A DNA stretch of 64,000 nt. Origin: Rhodamnia argentea (lineage: Eukaryota; Streptophyta; Magnoliopsida; Myrtales; Myrtaceae). Shown one piece after another: positions 24,801-37,500 of this stretch. Location: NCBI RefSeq assembly GCF_020921035.1, contig NC_063150.1, positions 12,896,001 to 12,960,000 of the forward strand, in the 5' to 3' direction. Made by a program: the position numbers and the translations under genes. Positions within the stretch are counted from its first letter, which is position 1, and each line of letters starts with the position of its first letter. The notes under the pieces were generated by a model that saw only the letters and a list, made by a program, of their open reading frames with translations, was not told the DNA's origin and did not search any database.

Positions 24801-25607
24801 TGTGCTCGGTATGTGGTAATTGTAAACTCTATTCTTGGGAATTTCAGTTTGCGAGAGGGAAATAAATTCTGATGTTGGAAGTCATTGTTGACAGGGGGAA
24901 GCATTGTTCCAGACTCATGAAAATCTAGAGCACTTGGCCATGATGGAGAGGGTCTTAGGACCATTGCCTCAGCATATACTGAAAAGAGCAGAGTGCGTGC
25001 TTTTCCATATTCCTTTCTGTGACTGTAAAAGAGAATCATCAGTGTTCTTTCTCACCAATTTCTCTTTTTTGATGTTATTATTTGGTTAGTCGGCATGCTG
25101 AGAAGTATGTTAAAAGGGGAAGACTGGACTGGCCAGAAGGGGCAACATCTCGGGACAGCATTAGAGCTGTTCTAAAGTTACCTCGTCTTCAGGTGGGTAT
25201 TACTGTATCCGCTAAGGAATAGGTAGTACCCTACTTGTATGTTCAGGTGCATTTGCCATTTGAACTCTACCATGTGCCATTTAAGACAATCTGGTTTGGC
25301 CTATGTTTTTCTGTGCTGTGCGATTTGGACCAGGTCCTGTTCAACGGAGCTAGTCGTTGACATTTTTTTTCGTGGGATCATCATTCTCAAATTCGACTTG
25401 ATAAACCTATTGGTCTTTCTATTTACTTGTTTTCTTGTCAATCTTTTTACTTGGCAGAACCTAATAATGCAGCACGTGGATCACTCTGCCGGGGACTTAA
25501 TTGACCTCGTGCAGGGTCTTCTTAGGTATGAACCATCTGAAAGGCTAACTGCCCATGAAGCCCTCAGACATCCCTTCTTTTCCAGGGATCATTACAGGAG
25601 GTTTTAA
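21810..25607 (+). CDS. AFC2: LAMMER-type dual-specificity kinase AFC2 (CLK family)
   Basis: Twelve exons: 21810-21902, 22724-22910, 23394-23420, 23494-23647, 23740-23788, 23874-23988, 24269-24360, 24487-24643, 24744-24808, 24895-24992, 25090-25192, 25458-25607. All phases close and give 429 residues, against about 427 for Arabidopsis AFC2. Visible motifs: N-terminal [15 protein letters not shown] (nuclear-type basic cluster), glycine loop GEGTFG at 101-106, catalytic Lys123, HTDLKPEN with Asp219, DFG at 264-266, RHYRAPE, and the LAMMER signature [12 protein letters not shown] at 325-336. LAMMER kinases phosphorylate SR splicing factors in the nucleus and adjust alternative splicing, in plants also with temperature. 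The N-terminus ([13 protein letters not shown], then [10 protein letters not shown]) fits AFC2 better than AFC1 or AFC3. All catalytic residues are present, so the gene should be active. Confidence 0.95.
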
Positions 25608-26465
25608 GATAAAATGGTTTGCTCTGCTGGCACTCCGATGTATTGCTGGAGCATTATATCATTCTATTTGCTCCACAGATTAGAGAGATCAATTTGGCTC
25701 TCGAATTGCTGTTGGAAGTGAAGGATAAGGAAAAAGGTAGAGAAAAAGGCAGGAAGAATATTCCACCATCACCCAGAACCTCTTAATTGAGCTGCTGTAG
25801 ATAACCCCATTGTCAAGTGAAGCTTTATCCTTGTCCAAGATTGCAAGTTTTGTATCTTTACAATATGTTGTATCGAATTTTTTTTTTTTTTTTTTTTGTG
25901 GTCCCTTACAGATTTTCGATGATGAGCTTTGCCTCCACGCACCGCTCGTAAGAAACTTAGGATCCTCAATTTATAGAACGTGAATGAAAGCATAGCTGCA
26001 TTACTAGAAAAACAAATTCGGAAATGATATCGGAATGCAGTTCAGCTGGAGATGTTGTAAATTTGGAGTAAAATAAATGTTTGTTTCCTGATTGTTAAGC
26101 TCTTGATACCGGTACGGCTTCGGTGTTCAATTCTGCAGGTTTAAATAACGTTTTTTCGAAAGCTCGAGGTGACAGCCTGTTGTATTCAGAACTTTTGAGC
26201 TTGCATGTGTTTTACCAGAAAAACCTTAAGCACTGTCCTTTAACTTTGACTAGAGAGGGCACTGGAAGCCCATGGACGAATGGAAATTGACGTGAAAATC
26301 ATATGTTCAATGTCAATAGAAACTTAGAACTTGGCAAAGGAAAAGACAACAAAAGCATTTCTCAGTGCCGAGTTAAATGAAACAAACAGCAACAAACAGC
26401 AAATTGCCGACCATCTGTGGAGAAAAAACAAGTCTGATGATGAATACTTAAAAATGTCTGATCCC
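25608..26465. other. 3' UTRs of AFC2 and the convergent NHL gene
   Basis: A poly-T run lies at about 25880-25899. An AATAAA poly(A)-type signal at 26072-26077 lies about 465 bases past the AFC2 stop. No gene recognised. Confidence 0.5.
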
Positions 26466-27467
26466 TCAACGTTTTGTCCTGCATTGGCTTGCTCTGAGAA
26501 CCCCAGAAGGAGGTCCAGTGAGAGCGATGGAGCAATGGCTGTACAACCAGTAGGAGTATCTCAGAAAGCTCCCAAATTTTGATCTTACCCGGACCAACCC
26601 CTTGACTTCGAACACCACCAAACCATTACTCTCGAGCAGCTTCCTGAGCTTCTCACTGTCTTTTGACGGGAGCCTCACCTGGCTGCTGATCATATGAACA
26701 TTCGCAAGCCAGGACTCCAACCTCGCGGTCGAGAACGGCTCGATGTATTGCGTTGCAATCGCGTTGCTCCCGTAGTAAAGATCAAGGATCACATAGCTGA
26801 AGTCGTTTCTGACCTTCCTGTTTGGATTCGTGAAGTTTGTGAGCAAGGTCATGTCAGCATTTAAGAGGTAGTCCATGTCCAGGTATGCTGCATTGAGGGT
26901 GGCGCTAGAGATCTCGAACTTTGGGAGATGAGGGCGGAAGACGAGGTACACAATGAGGACTATGAGGCCTCCGACAATAATGATGACCCCGAAGATGAAG
27001 CAAAAGGTGGCGAGAAACCATGTCAGGAACTTGGTTTTACGTGGCGGAGGGACAACGAAGCTTGATTGCTGTTCTTGTCGATCTCGTTGTCGTTGACGGG
27101 GAGGTGCTTGAATGGGTGGAGGAGATACTCCCGTGGGGGTATGTAATGGTTGAGTTTGTTCATCGTGTGGCGGCGGTGAGCTTTGAGCAGTAGGTAGCGG
27201 TTGCACCGGAAAACCTGGTGGCTCGGAAAATCTGGTTTGTTCGCGTGGGTGGATTGGGTAGGGAGGGTGGCGAGTCGGGACTCGCTGAGGAAAACGAGGT
27301 TGGCGGAACTGGGGTTGGGGTTGCACTTGTGGTTGTGCCGGCAGTCCCTCCAGTTGTGGCAAAACTTGAGCTACCGATGATGGTGGCTGGTAAGGTTGGT
27401 CAGGAGGAGGCAATCCGGGCTCCCGCCGAAAATAAGGGTTGTTTTCATGATGGTAGGAGTTGGACAT
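26466..27467 (-). CDS. NDR1/HIN1-like (NHL) membrane protein with LEA_2 domain
   Basis: Single exon, 333 residues, from the ATG at 27467 (protein starts MSNSYHHENNPYF). An open frame continues upstream but without an ATG. Residues 1-145 are Pro/Gln-rich and cytosolic in NHL proteins. One strong membrane segment at about 149-177 (FLATFCFIFGVIIIVGGLIV) is followed by YLVFRPHLPKFEISSATLNA, the typical NHL juncture. The LEA_2 domain then runs to about residue 320, with Asn-Pro-Asn-Arg and several possible N-glycosylation sites. Family members sit in the plasma membrane and take part in defence or abiotic stress signalling; the role of this copy is unknown. The gene is convergent with AFC2. Confidence 0.85.
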   Translation of the reverse strand: MSNSYHHENNPYFRREPGLPPPDQPYQPPSSVAQVLPQLEGLPAQPQVQPQPQFRQPRFPQRVPTRHPPYPIHPREQTRFSEPPGFPVQPLPTAQSSPPPHDEQTQPLHTPTGVSPPPIQAPPRQRQRDRQEQQSSFVVPPPRKTKFLTWFLATFCFIFGVIIIVGGLIVLIVYLVFRPHLPKFEISSATLNAAYLDMDYLLNADMTLLTNFTNPNRKVRNDFSYVILDLYYGSNAIATQYIEPFSTARLESWLANVHMISSQVRLPSKDSEKLRKLLESNGLVVFEVKGLVRVRSKFGSFLRYSYWLYSHCSIALTGPPSGVLRASQCRTKR

Positions 27468-30334
27468 GGCTGGTGTGGACAGGGAGGAAAGGTATGGGAA
27501 ATGGGTGCTGAAGTCATGGGGAGGGAGGGATGATTTGATGTTTAGTTTAAAGGAGGAGGAGGATTCACGCAAAGGCAAAGAATCAAAGCATAAGCTGAGT
27601 GAGAAGAGGAGGCAAGTAATCTTCTGTTGATGCTATTCACTCTTTCCTCTAAAGAGCTGTATTGGGAAGGCGCGCTAATGTGGAGCATTTAACTTTAATT
27701 ACATGGGCCAAGGTGGCTTGCACAATATATTTTTCCCCCTCAAGTCTAGAAGCAAAATTATGTTGCCTTTTTCATGGTCACCATTTTCCTACTACACATG
27801 CTTGAAATGCACAAAGAGAAGTTTCAAATCATCAAAGGATTTCTGGCATCTCATGGACATCAGCGTTTCTTTACAGGTATGCTTAGCATGAAGACATGGC
27901 TACCGCATATCGTTTTCCGATTTTTCCAGTAGACTTAAATTGACAGCAGCCAGCAGAAAGGAGAAACTTCAGGAAGAACAAAAAAGTACGACAGAGGACT
28001 GGCGGTGTACTGTGTCATCTAATTGTGAACACCGATAGAAACCTTCTAATGTCACATGTGATCTTGGCAGAACTAAAAATAGCAAGATCACCAGATATTG
28101 CTCTCCTTACCTTGGAATTAACTTTTCTGAATCCCAACATTATGACCACTTCTTGTGGAATGATGACAGATGCCTAAACAATCAACTCCTTCAGGTTCGT
28201 TCCAAAGGATTTGATTCTTTCTTCTTCTTCTTTTTTTTTTTTTTTTTTTGGGCTAATGCAAGAGAGAGTACGTCATTTATTCTGGGGAAGCCAAGGATCT
28301 CTTGGTTTGCTTTTGAGGAGGGCATTCTGATTCTCTTTCTCTAACTCTACGCATCGTCACCTTTGAGCAACTTCAGCTTGCGACATCAGTTGTGAGATCC
28401 ACTTGGCCCAACCATCAGAAGTGCCCTGGCTTCCTTAGGGGTTCTAATGAACTGGGAAAGGTCTGGGAATGATGCAATCTATCTCATAAGACCTTTGCAT
28501 GTCAATCTAATTTTTTACTTTTGTCAATATATGTCCAGAAGCATGTAAGTCTTCTCCTTCCTCTTTCCTCATTTTCCTCAACACGTAAGGGGAACGTCCT
28601 CAGAAATTTGAATGACCTGCTTGCTCGATGTCAGTCATCCACTTCTTTTCATCAGCTTCGAATTGTATTTCCATTAAGTTCAACTGAAAAGCTTCAGGTC
28701 CATATTCGATGAACGATGACACGAGATAACGGAAAGGACTAAATATCCAATCTGCTTCAGAGAGCTAGCACGGTAATTTCACAATCGTTCGATTGGCATC
28801 CTTCTCTATCATAATTAACAGCGCAAAAGTCTTGGTTGAAACCCTCTCCATACCTCAAAAATTGTCTCTGAAAGCAAGGACAACAAAGATATTCTTCCTG
28901 AAACATGACAGCATCCAATTTTTCAAGCCACTGCTGTAAAGCATATAACTCTGGAAGCAGGTAGATCATCTGACAAATAATTATTGAGCCTCAGACCTTC
29001 TTGGGGTGGATTTTTACACTTAAAAGAGTGTCATCATCTGCTCTCTTTGCACCTGACAAGATGTTCGACTATAGAAAATGATGCACTCTTGCATTTGGGT
29101 ATCTACTTATAAAGGTCATCAAGATATCTGGTAGAGTAAATAGGAATGATCTAATGATTCACTTACCACCTTGAATCCACTTCATTCTGAGCAACAGCCA
29201 CTTAAGTCTGAGCAGACGACTCATGAATGAAGCTGTTCACCATCTGTGCAGCAAGAGTTCATCTACTGCATGATTAGGCTAGGAATTAGTTTAACCTTTG
29301 GGGACAATGCTATGTAGAATGACATGACAAATCAAGCAAGCCCAATAATATAGTTACTGCAATTGAGAAATATACCATAATGAATGGCTCTAAATACATA
29401 AAATCACATCTAGAAGAAACTATCAGCTTAAAGCCTCAAACCTGGGGGCTATCTCATCTTGTAACAACATAATTGTCACGAAAAAGGCTGGAGACCATAG
29501 TCTAGCCAAAAGCACGTCTTCGTCCAGGCATGGCAGAAAGAGAAAAGGTAATGCGGCAGCTTTTGACCTGAAAAGATCCAAAATCATCTAGTGCATGATT
29601 ACAGTTACGAGTAGCTAAATGCCGTCATGGCAGTTCACTATCATTACAATTGTCATATAGAAGCATGCGACTACATGTCCCCAGCCATCTTACCTTGGAA
29701 AGGAGGAGATAGTAGAATAACCAATTCAAATTAGAATGACAAAAAAAAAAAAAAAAGATTCTGAGGCTCCATGTAGTGGATAGAAGATGCTCCATAAATC
29801 AAAGCTAGGCCCGTGCTCTAGTGAATTAAGTTTAAGTGGTCTAGATGCACGAAAACCAGGTCGCCGATCCCAAACATTACGAGATGCAAAACAAAAAACA
29901 AAAAAAATGATAAAAATGGCATGTCCAGGAAAACAATATAATTCTGATAAAAAAAGGAAAACAATATAATAGCTATTACCTATCCTCCTAAAAAGGGAAA
30001 ATTGTCTGTTCGATATACACAATGGTAATATCAGTATTTTGAGAAAGATAATTTAGCCCCGGAATGACCTTGATAGGCCGTATATTTCATGTCATCTAGC
30101 AAAATCTGAATGAGAAAGTCAAATGGCTAGCTAGAAAGACATAGAAAATGAACTTTGGAGGTATGCCAGGGCTTTGCATGCAGCAACTCTTAATACATGT
30201 AAATAAGATTATCATACCAGTAATAACAGTATCAATTGAAACAATCTCTAGCAAAATCAAGAATCAATAAAAATGCAACTGTACAGGAGATGTTGAAAAT
30301 AGAAAAGACAATGATGCGCATTATCCCGAACCTT
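27468..30334. other. Intergenic DNA between NHL and PPR genes, no gene recognised
   Basis: The left part carries the NHL promoter. A CTT/T run lies at about 28220-28250 and an A-run at about 29740-29755. Open frames are short and show no domain on either strand. Untranslated exons of the PPR gene could lie at the right end, but I cannot show them. Confidence 0.45.
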
Positions 30335-31888
30335 TTATCCTGCAGAATCTACTGAATGGATTGCACTAATGAGTGTCTCAGAAATAGAGCTGTCAAGTGT
30401 AAATCCTTTCTCCATCATTTCATCCCATACTTTACAAGCAACAGAGAGCTTCTTTTCACAAATGAGTCCACTAATAATCAACTTATAAGTTACTGCATCA
30501 GCATGGCATCCGCTAGCTTGCATTTGTTCATACAGATGCATTGCTTCTTTTACTTTAGAAGACTTGCAAAGTCCATTGATGATAGCATTGTACAAAACCA
30601 CATCTGGCGAAATTCCTTTCTCCACCATGTCATTGAATATTTTCTCAGCTATTGTAACTTTACCGGACTTACAGAAGTGATCAATAATAGTAGTATACAA
30701 AATTCGATCAGGAAATATATCCATCCCTGACATCTGATCGAGAAGTTCCTTCGCAATATCAGAACTGCCATCTCTAAGGAAAGCATTGATAAGAACAGTG
30801 AATGTAACAACATCTGGTGCAATTTCCTTTCGACACATTTCTTCAAATAGCTCGTAAGTCCTTCGTGTATGACGATCCTCAGAGAATGCTGCCATTAGCG
30901 TATTATATGACACAACATCACACAACCCTTTTACTTGCATCTCGTTCACCATCAGGCTGTGAGCACGATCAAGCTGCTTGGCTTTACAAAGGCCCTTTAA
31001 AAGTTGATTATAAGTATAAATGTCAGGTTGCAATCCATCCCTCTCCATCCTCTTCATCAATTTCTCTCCCTCCTCCAACATAAGCTTGTCACAACAGTAA
31101 TTCAACAAGATATTATACGTAACCAAATCAGGATTGCATCCATTTCTCCCCATAAAGGATTTAATCGCTAGCGCCTTGTCAATCTTACCAGATTTACAAA
31201 ACCCACTTATTAATGCGTTATAAATTAAACAAGTGATCTCAGCTTGACCACCCTTCATTACATCAATTATAAGGTCATATGCTAAATCAACCTTTCCTCC
31301 AACACAGAGCCCAACAACAAGCGCTGTGCACGCGATTTTATCCGGGATGAATCCCTGGCCAATCATACGATGCCACATTTCGACTGCAGCATCGAGTCTT
31401 CCTGCTTTACACAACCCGTCGATGAGAATAGTATAAGTCACAACATCAGGCTCACTCCCTAGCTCTACCATCCTATCCAACACCTCCACGGCCAACTCCA
31501 CGCGATTTTCATCACACAGAAGATTCAAATAAATGTTACTAGCCCAAATATCAAGCATGCACCCGACCTTATCCATGTCGGGAAGGAGCTTATCGATGAG
31601 AGCAAAGTTCTTGACCCTGCAGAGGCCGGAGACAAAGCGGGAGTAGGTGAACGAGGTGAGCGAAAAGCCCCGGAGGGTCATCTGGTAATAGTAACTCTCG
31701 GCTAACTCGAAGCGGGTCTGGCGGACCAAGACGCCAATGAAGCGGTTGTAGTCGATGGAAAAGACGCGGCAGTCTGAGCGGGACATTTGGTCGAACACCT
31801 GGATGGCTTGGTCGATGAGGCCGGCCTTCACGTAATTTGAAATGCGAGCGCGGTATATCAGGCGGGTCGCCCCCAGCCGACGGCACAT
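30335..31888 (-). CDS. Pentatricopeptide repeat (PPR) protein, At1g13040-like
   Basis: An intron-less frame of 517 residues, the same length I recall for Arabidopsis At1g13040. About 13 consecutive PPR motifs of 35 residues fill most of the protein, with the usual P-type signatures such as PDVVTYTILIDGLCKAGRLD and PDLVTYNILLNYCCD. It begins MCRRLGATRLIYRARISNYV, which is rich in Arg and lacks acids, fitting a mitochondrial presequence. No E, E+ or DYW extension is visible, so it is P-class. P-class PPR proteins bind organellar RNA and act in its stability, splicing or translation; the target is unknown. The neighbour upstream is coilin, as in Arabidopsis. Confidence 0.9.
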   Translation of the reverse strand: MCRRLGATRLIYRARISNYVKAGLIDQAIQVFDQMSRSDCRVFSIDYNRFIGVLVRQTRFELAESYYYQMTLRGFSLTSFTYSRFVSGLCRVKNFALIDKLLPDMDKVGCMLDIWASNIYLNLLCDENRVELAVEVLDRMVELGSEPDVVTYTILIDGLCKAGRLDAAVEMWHRMIGQGFIPDKIACTALVVGLCVGGKVDLAYDLIIDVMKGGQAEITCLIYNALISGFCKSGKIDKALAIKSFMGRNGCNPDLVTYNILLNYCCDKLMLEEGEKLMKRMERDGLQPDIYTYNQLLKGLCKAKQLDRAHSLMVNEMQVKGLCDVVSYNTLMAAFSEDRHTRRTYELFEEMCRKEIAPDVVTFTVLINAFLRDGSSDIAKELLDQMSGMDIFPDRILYTTIIDHFCKSGKVTIAEKIFNDMVEKGISPDVVLYNAIINGLCKSSKVKEAMHLYEQMQASGCHADAVTYKLIISGLICEKKLSVACKVWDEMMEKGFTLDSSISETLISAIHSVDSAG

Positions 31889-34587
31889 GTCAGAGCGAAG
31901 GCATATCAGCGGCGGAGCGTGACGGTGGCTGTGCGCTCGTGCCCGCTAGACTCGGAGGAGAGAGAGAGAGAGAGGGAGGGAGGGGGAGACGGGCTCGTTG
32001 AGAAGAGAAGGAAGAGCGTGTCTGAAAGAGAAGGTGGTGAATGAATCCAGGGGCCCGAAATGCGGAGAGGATGCAGACGTTGTCGATGGGCTCACAACTT
32101 GTTTTGGGCTTTCCGATCCAGCTTACGAAGGCCCACCAATTTCCTTTTCCCTCTTTTTTTCCCTTTCTTCTTATTTTCCTCCATCTCAAATCGAAATATT
32201 TTTTTTGAACCAAACAAAAAAAAAAATAGAAATATTTTCCGGTTACGTCGTTGATTGAACTTACGCACGGACGATATCTATCATTTTTCTAAAGACTCAG
32301 GGGTGTGAGCGCAAGGCCCGCCTACCCGAATGTCCATGGTACCGTCCATAAAATTCATGAACCAGTTAAGTCCCGACCTAAGACTTATGTGGTCAGCGTC
32401 AACTCAGAACGACTTGCTAGCGGTTGATGAGGATTAAATAGACGAGCTCCAATTCCTAAACTCAACATCAAATGAAGTCCACCTCTGTAACACACTTAAC
32501 TAGGGATGAACAGAAAAAAACAACCTTAATTTTCTTTCTTTGTGCTGGCGCTTTGTCACTTTATTTTCAATTCATTAAATAGTTATCTCTTCTTCATTTT
32601 TGACATATTTCGAGAGTATTTTTTCTTCAGGTTTTTGTCGATCAATGCTCTCAAGACGCACAAAAATGTAGGCTAAAGGTAATAAAACCTTTTCTTCTTT
32701 TTTTCCGAGAGAGAGTGAAGACAGAATTTATTTTTTTGAGAAAACTAATTGCTTCTAAAAAAAAGATTTGCATTGGCAAAATACATATTATGGAGTCATT
32801 AGAAGCGCAAGTCAATTTGCTCGTGGGGCATCAAACTTTGTTTTGGCCGTTGGCATTGTGCTGGCGTGGACATTTTGCATTGGCGATTAAACGTAAAAGG
32901 AGGCCTTAGCATTGGAGGTGATTCCATTGGACGATTTGATGTCGCTTTCGCACGATTCTTGTTAACCAGCGCCTCCGAGACACTTCTTAAGTATGCTTTA
33001 TTTAGAATAATTCAGTTTTCAAGGTAATTTGTGCATGATACGAGGAGAATCAAGAGTGTTGAAAACTGTAAAGTTTCCTTAATTGATTGCTTAACAGGTG
33101 TCTCGAGACACTCGTCGACAAAATTCAATATGTATCAAGGAATTTTGCAAATTAAGCACGTGGCAAATGAAAAGCTTGTTTGTTTGGTACAATTTTTTAC
33201 TTTATTTGTCTTTTCAAAAAATTTTCACAAGTTAGACTTTTTTTTGATGTAGGACGTCATGAATATTTTAAAGCATGCAAACATTACCTTGCGTTTTAAG
33301 CAAGACCAAATGTATACTGAGTCTTCGTTGTTGGATTAAGATGTGATGGAAAAGCCTTTCATTTGAGTATATAAGAGAGCAAAGACGAGGATTCTCTTAG
33401 TGAAACAATGTACCGTGTAAAGATAGATTTATACTATACTCAAAGTTGATATTAAAATACACAGAAAATAAAGATCCCAGTGCTTACAAAGGATCCCTTC
33501 GTTTTGCGAGTAAGGCTGACAGCTTCTCAAGCGAGCGAGTCGGGGTGGAGTCTTAAAGTGTCGCACCGAGGTGATCCCCGAGTTCGGGCCAGGACACACG
33601 ATATCGCAGCGATACTCCAGGTGCCTACCAAGTTTTTATGAGATTATCGAGTTCCGAGGTGGTTAACGTTGGACACCATCTCTAAGAGAGTTGTGGGGAA
33701 GACCAAGAAAGCAGGCCCGATGGGATATTGCTTTCACCTTCAACAGGAAGCTAGCCGAAGTGATGCTAATCTACGGTGACTTGAAGGATAGGTTTGAGCA
33801 AGGGAGGACACTATTGAATCTTCTGGTTTTTCTTAAACAACTGCAAATTCATAACCTATCCTTCAATATTTACTTGTGCTACCATCGTCTTCAGGATATC
33901 GGGATGATTGTGAAGTCCGATGTCGCCAGATTAAAGAGAGAACAGAGAAGAAAGGGCTGAACCGTAGGGTTAAGAGACTCTTGTCCGCTGTATCGACTGA
34001 ACCGAATGACATCAACACAAATGGCCTTAAATAAGACATAACAAACCCGAACACAATTCAACATTTACTTGTGAAGACAACTCAGTAGGAAGCCAATCAA
34101 ACGAAAACGATCATTCTTATCTCGAATGGCATTTGGTACAAAGAGAATGAGGTTGAAAGGGAATGGCAGAGGAAGTGAAATATGACATGTTTTCGTGTTC
34201 AGCGCCAAATTTGTCCTATAAAATAAGTGCTGCAGCAAGCAAACTAGAGTACACTTGGAAATGATACATACGAATATACACCAAACATGACCTAAAGTAG
34301 GTCGAGAAGACATTTGCCAGTTCAAACCCACGGCGTCGCCCTTATGTACAGAAGTCCAACATCACCACTAAACAAAAGGTCACAATTGCTGCTCCGCAGC
34401 AGATACATAGGATTTTCTTTGTGCTAATCAATCTTTGAACTGCTAATAACATCGCCCTGATTAGGATTAGCGAGCCCTCGCATACAAAACTGGACTCAAT
34501 ATGACACACTCAAGCTTAACATCACATACGGCAATTTCACTAATTCACGAAAATTGACTGAAACCGGTAAGGGGAAATTGATGGTGT
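31889..34587. other. Region between the PPR gene and coilin; no gene recognised
   Basis: 31890-32130 is the GA-rich leader and promoter of the PPR gene (a GA tract at about 31955-31985). 32140-33400 is AT-rich. The stretch 33480-34000 is less AT-rich and has a 270-base plus-strand frame, but its product resembles nothing I know. 34010-34587 should include the coilin 3' UTR. Confidence 0.4.
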
Positions 34588-37500
34588 TCACACCCCATTT
34601 TGAGCTCTCAAAAGGGCCATTGTTGGACCTAACGCACTTCCTCTCAAGGCCCTGAACGACCAGGAACTTCTGCCTGAACTTTCTTTCATCGTCCAATTGT
34701 CTTGCTGAGACAACTGTGCCTTCTTTGCACTCAAAGCCTCGCTGATTTCTTCCCACACATCTACCCTTCCATTTACTAAAACACCGATGTAATGAACACA
34801 TAAGAAAATGGAGATGTGTTTGAGTTTTAATGGAATATAAATCAACAGAATGGAGAGGATATATACCTTTCGAGGGATCAGGCGTCGCTTCACCAATATT
34901 ATCAGTTGAACCACTTGATTTGGCATTTTGATCTCCCGCAGCAACTTCCACTCCACCACCGGTGCCTTTTTCTGCTGAATTCAATTTGCCATGCTTGACT
35001 ATTCGGACATCAATAAGTGATGAAAAATCAACCTGCACAGGACTTCTCTCATCATGCCGTATTAAAGTATAATGATACAAAAATTAAGAAATACGTCCGT
35101 TGAAAGCTCCAACACATCATCAGAAACATTGTTCAATCGTAAGACATCGAACATGAGAGATTCATATTGCAAAGCTGAATCTCTACAACTATAATGTAAA
35201 CAGATTCTTTGGACAGTCAACAATTGCCAAACAAAACTCATTGCAATCTATAAAGATAATTGCTTAGCCAAAAAAGCTATAAAGATGAGTTAGGCTGTCA
35301 ACTTGGAAGCAATTTCACCAGCTTGGTAACTTTATACATGATATAAGGGAGCTGCCACTTTCAGTACCTCCAGGGAGCCATCCTCTTTATACAGGGACTT
35401 GTCTATATTCTCCAAGTCAAGTGCATATTCTGCCACAGGCACTATCAAGGTTTTATTAGATCGCTGATGGTATGATGATATTTTTCCAACCTGCAGAACC
35501 AATGAGACGAAAGAAATATCTTAGAACTCAACCCATGTTCAAGACCCCACGTTTCATATTAAACTCATCCGAAATAGAGAAATCAGAAGTTTTACCCTGA
35601 ATGAAGTGAGTTCAGGGCACCAGGAGGATGACAACTCAATTACACGATATGCCACGATATCACCTTCCTGCAAGTATAGAATGACATATCACATTTCCAA
35701 ACAACACGATGACGAAACAGCAGGAACTTCCACAGTGACACTGAGACAGGAACAAAAGAAAATCTCAACTAGTAATCTGCAGCTGGAAAAGATATTTAAA
35801 ACACCTCCATAATACCTAATAACTATTAAAACCACCACAAATCTTTCACACATACCGCATGATCTTGGGATTCATACAAAGCAAAAATCGAACAAATATA
35901 TAAACCTGAGGTGGCAACCCATAAGGTGGCAGTTTATCAAAGTCCCCAAGATCAGTTAAAGGCAACTCTGCTACAACATTAGTCACTAGAGAAGATTCTT
36001 GGTTGAGATTTTTATTATCGGTCCGCTGCCAGGATCCTGCTTTCTCTTTGCCCCATTTTTGTCCTTTCTTCTTGCTTGTGATCCCATTCCATTCAAAAGT
36101 CTGCAACTATCATAAAACAATAACACTTGCATCGATGAATGCAGGAAAAAGGTAAGGGATGCAAAGTAAAAACCAAAAAATACACAGGTGTAAACGAATA
36201 TCAAAAGCTGTAGATCAAGCTCAATGCAGGTATCCGTTTTATAACTTGTTGCTTGAAAATTCTATGGAGCTTGCTGCACAAATCCTATTGTATGTCTGGT
36301 TATTCTTACCTAACAACAGGTGTACAAACACATGCTAGATTCTTTGTCGTATGGAGTGTTTCTTGAATCTAGTTTTGGGATTTTCACATTCGCCTCCCTC
36401 TAGAGACAACTGACACACTACCAAATTTCAACAAATGACTGCCAAAATTGAACAAAGCATGGTACCACATCAATTAAGAAACAAAAATTAATGTAGCGCA
36501 AGCATGAAAAGCCAATACTTACCAGCAAAACTTGACTTTTCTGGACATCCTGATCTACATCTGCAGAGGTTTATGAATCAGCATGGAAATAGAACATATT
36601 CATTGACAAATAAAACAAGTATATGGTAATGGCTGTGGACCTATACCTTTTTCCAGAGGCTCAAAGCGAATATGCCCAGGCCTAATTACAATAGGAACTA
36701 TGTCCTCATTTGTTTTATTTTCATTGACATGATCCAGTGGCTGGTGTTTTTCGACAAAGGTATGACTTTGACGCTGTTGCTCATGTTCTTTAGAGAACTC
36801 GCTATCCTTTTTATCAGGCAGCTGCCGAATTTTTTTTCCAAGTGATTGCTTTTTATAAGGCAGTGGCCGATATTCATCTTTTTCCACCTGCAAAATGAAT
36901 GCTATCTTCAAAAGAAAGCGCAAGGAGGAAGGAGGGGAAGGATTTTGCCATCAAAGGCAACTACAGAAGGACATTAGCACAAGGACCCTAGTCTAACCTT
37001 CACAGTTTAGAGCATGAGCAAGCTTTGGGGCATGGTGGTTCAATCACTTCCAAGGGTTGAACACAACCGAATACAAATTACAAAGCCTTTGAACATCCGT
37101 TACCTCTTTCTTTCCGATTTGGCGCATTTCCCTCAGCCACCTTCGCTTCGCTTTTTTACGGCGAGCACTTCGACTTGGTAACTTGCAAAAGGCACAACCA
37201 TAACAACATAATGACTTATTGGGAATATCAGAAAAATCACATTTGCAACCAATTGAAGTTTTGACAGGATGAAACCTCTAAAATCTTGACATCATAGATG
37301 TAGCTGCTTTACCACAGTTCTCATGCATCATATCAGCAAATACAGATAATCGATTGATAATCTCAACTCGCAAGGTAATGGTTGAGTTTCAATATCCTTC
37401 GATCATACTTATCATCCAAGACAAAGCACTAGGAGTTTGTGACGCCTTCATTGCCGACCATCTTGCATTAGTATTCCTCCAAGAAATTGCATCAATTTAC

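Noticed and set aside
33691..33960. 89-codon plus-strand frame
   Set aside because: Normal amino-acid mix but no recognisable family, no splice partner, and too short to call alone.
34496..35080. 194-codon minus-strand frame overlapping the coilin 3' end
   Set aside because: It reads through the last coilin intron in the wrong frame. The spliced frame ending at 34588 matches the coilin C-terminus.
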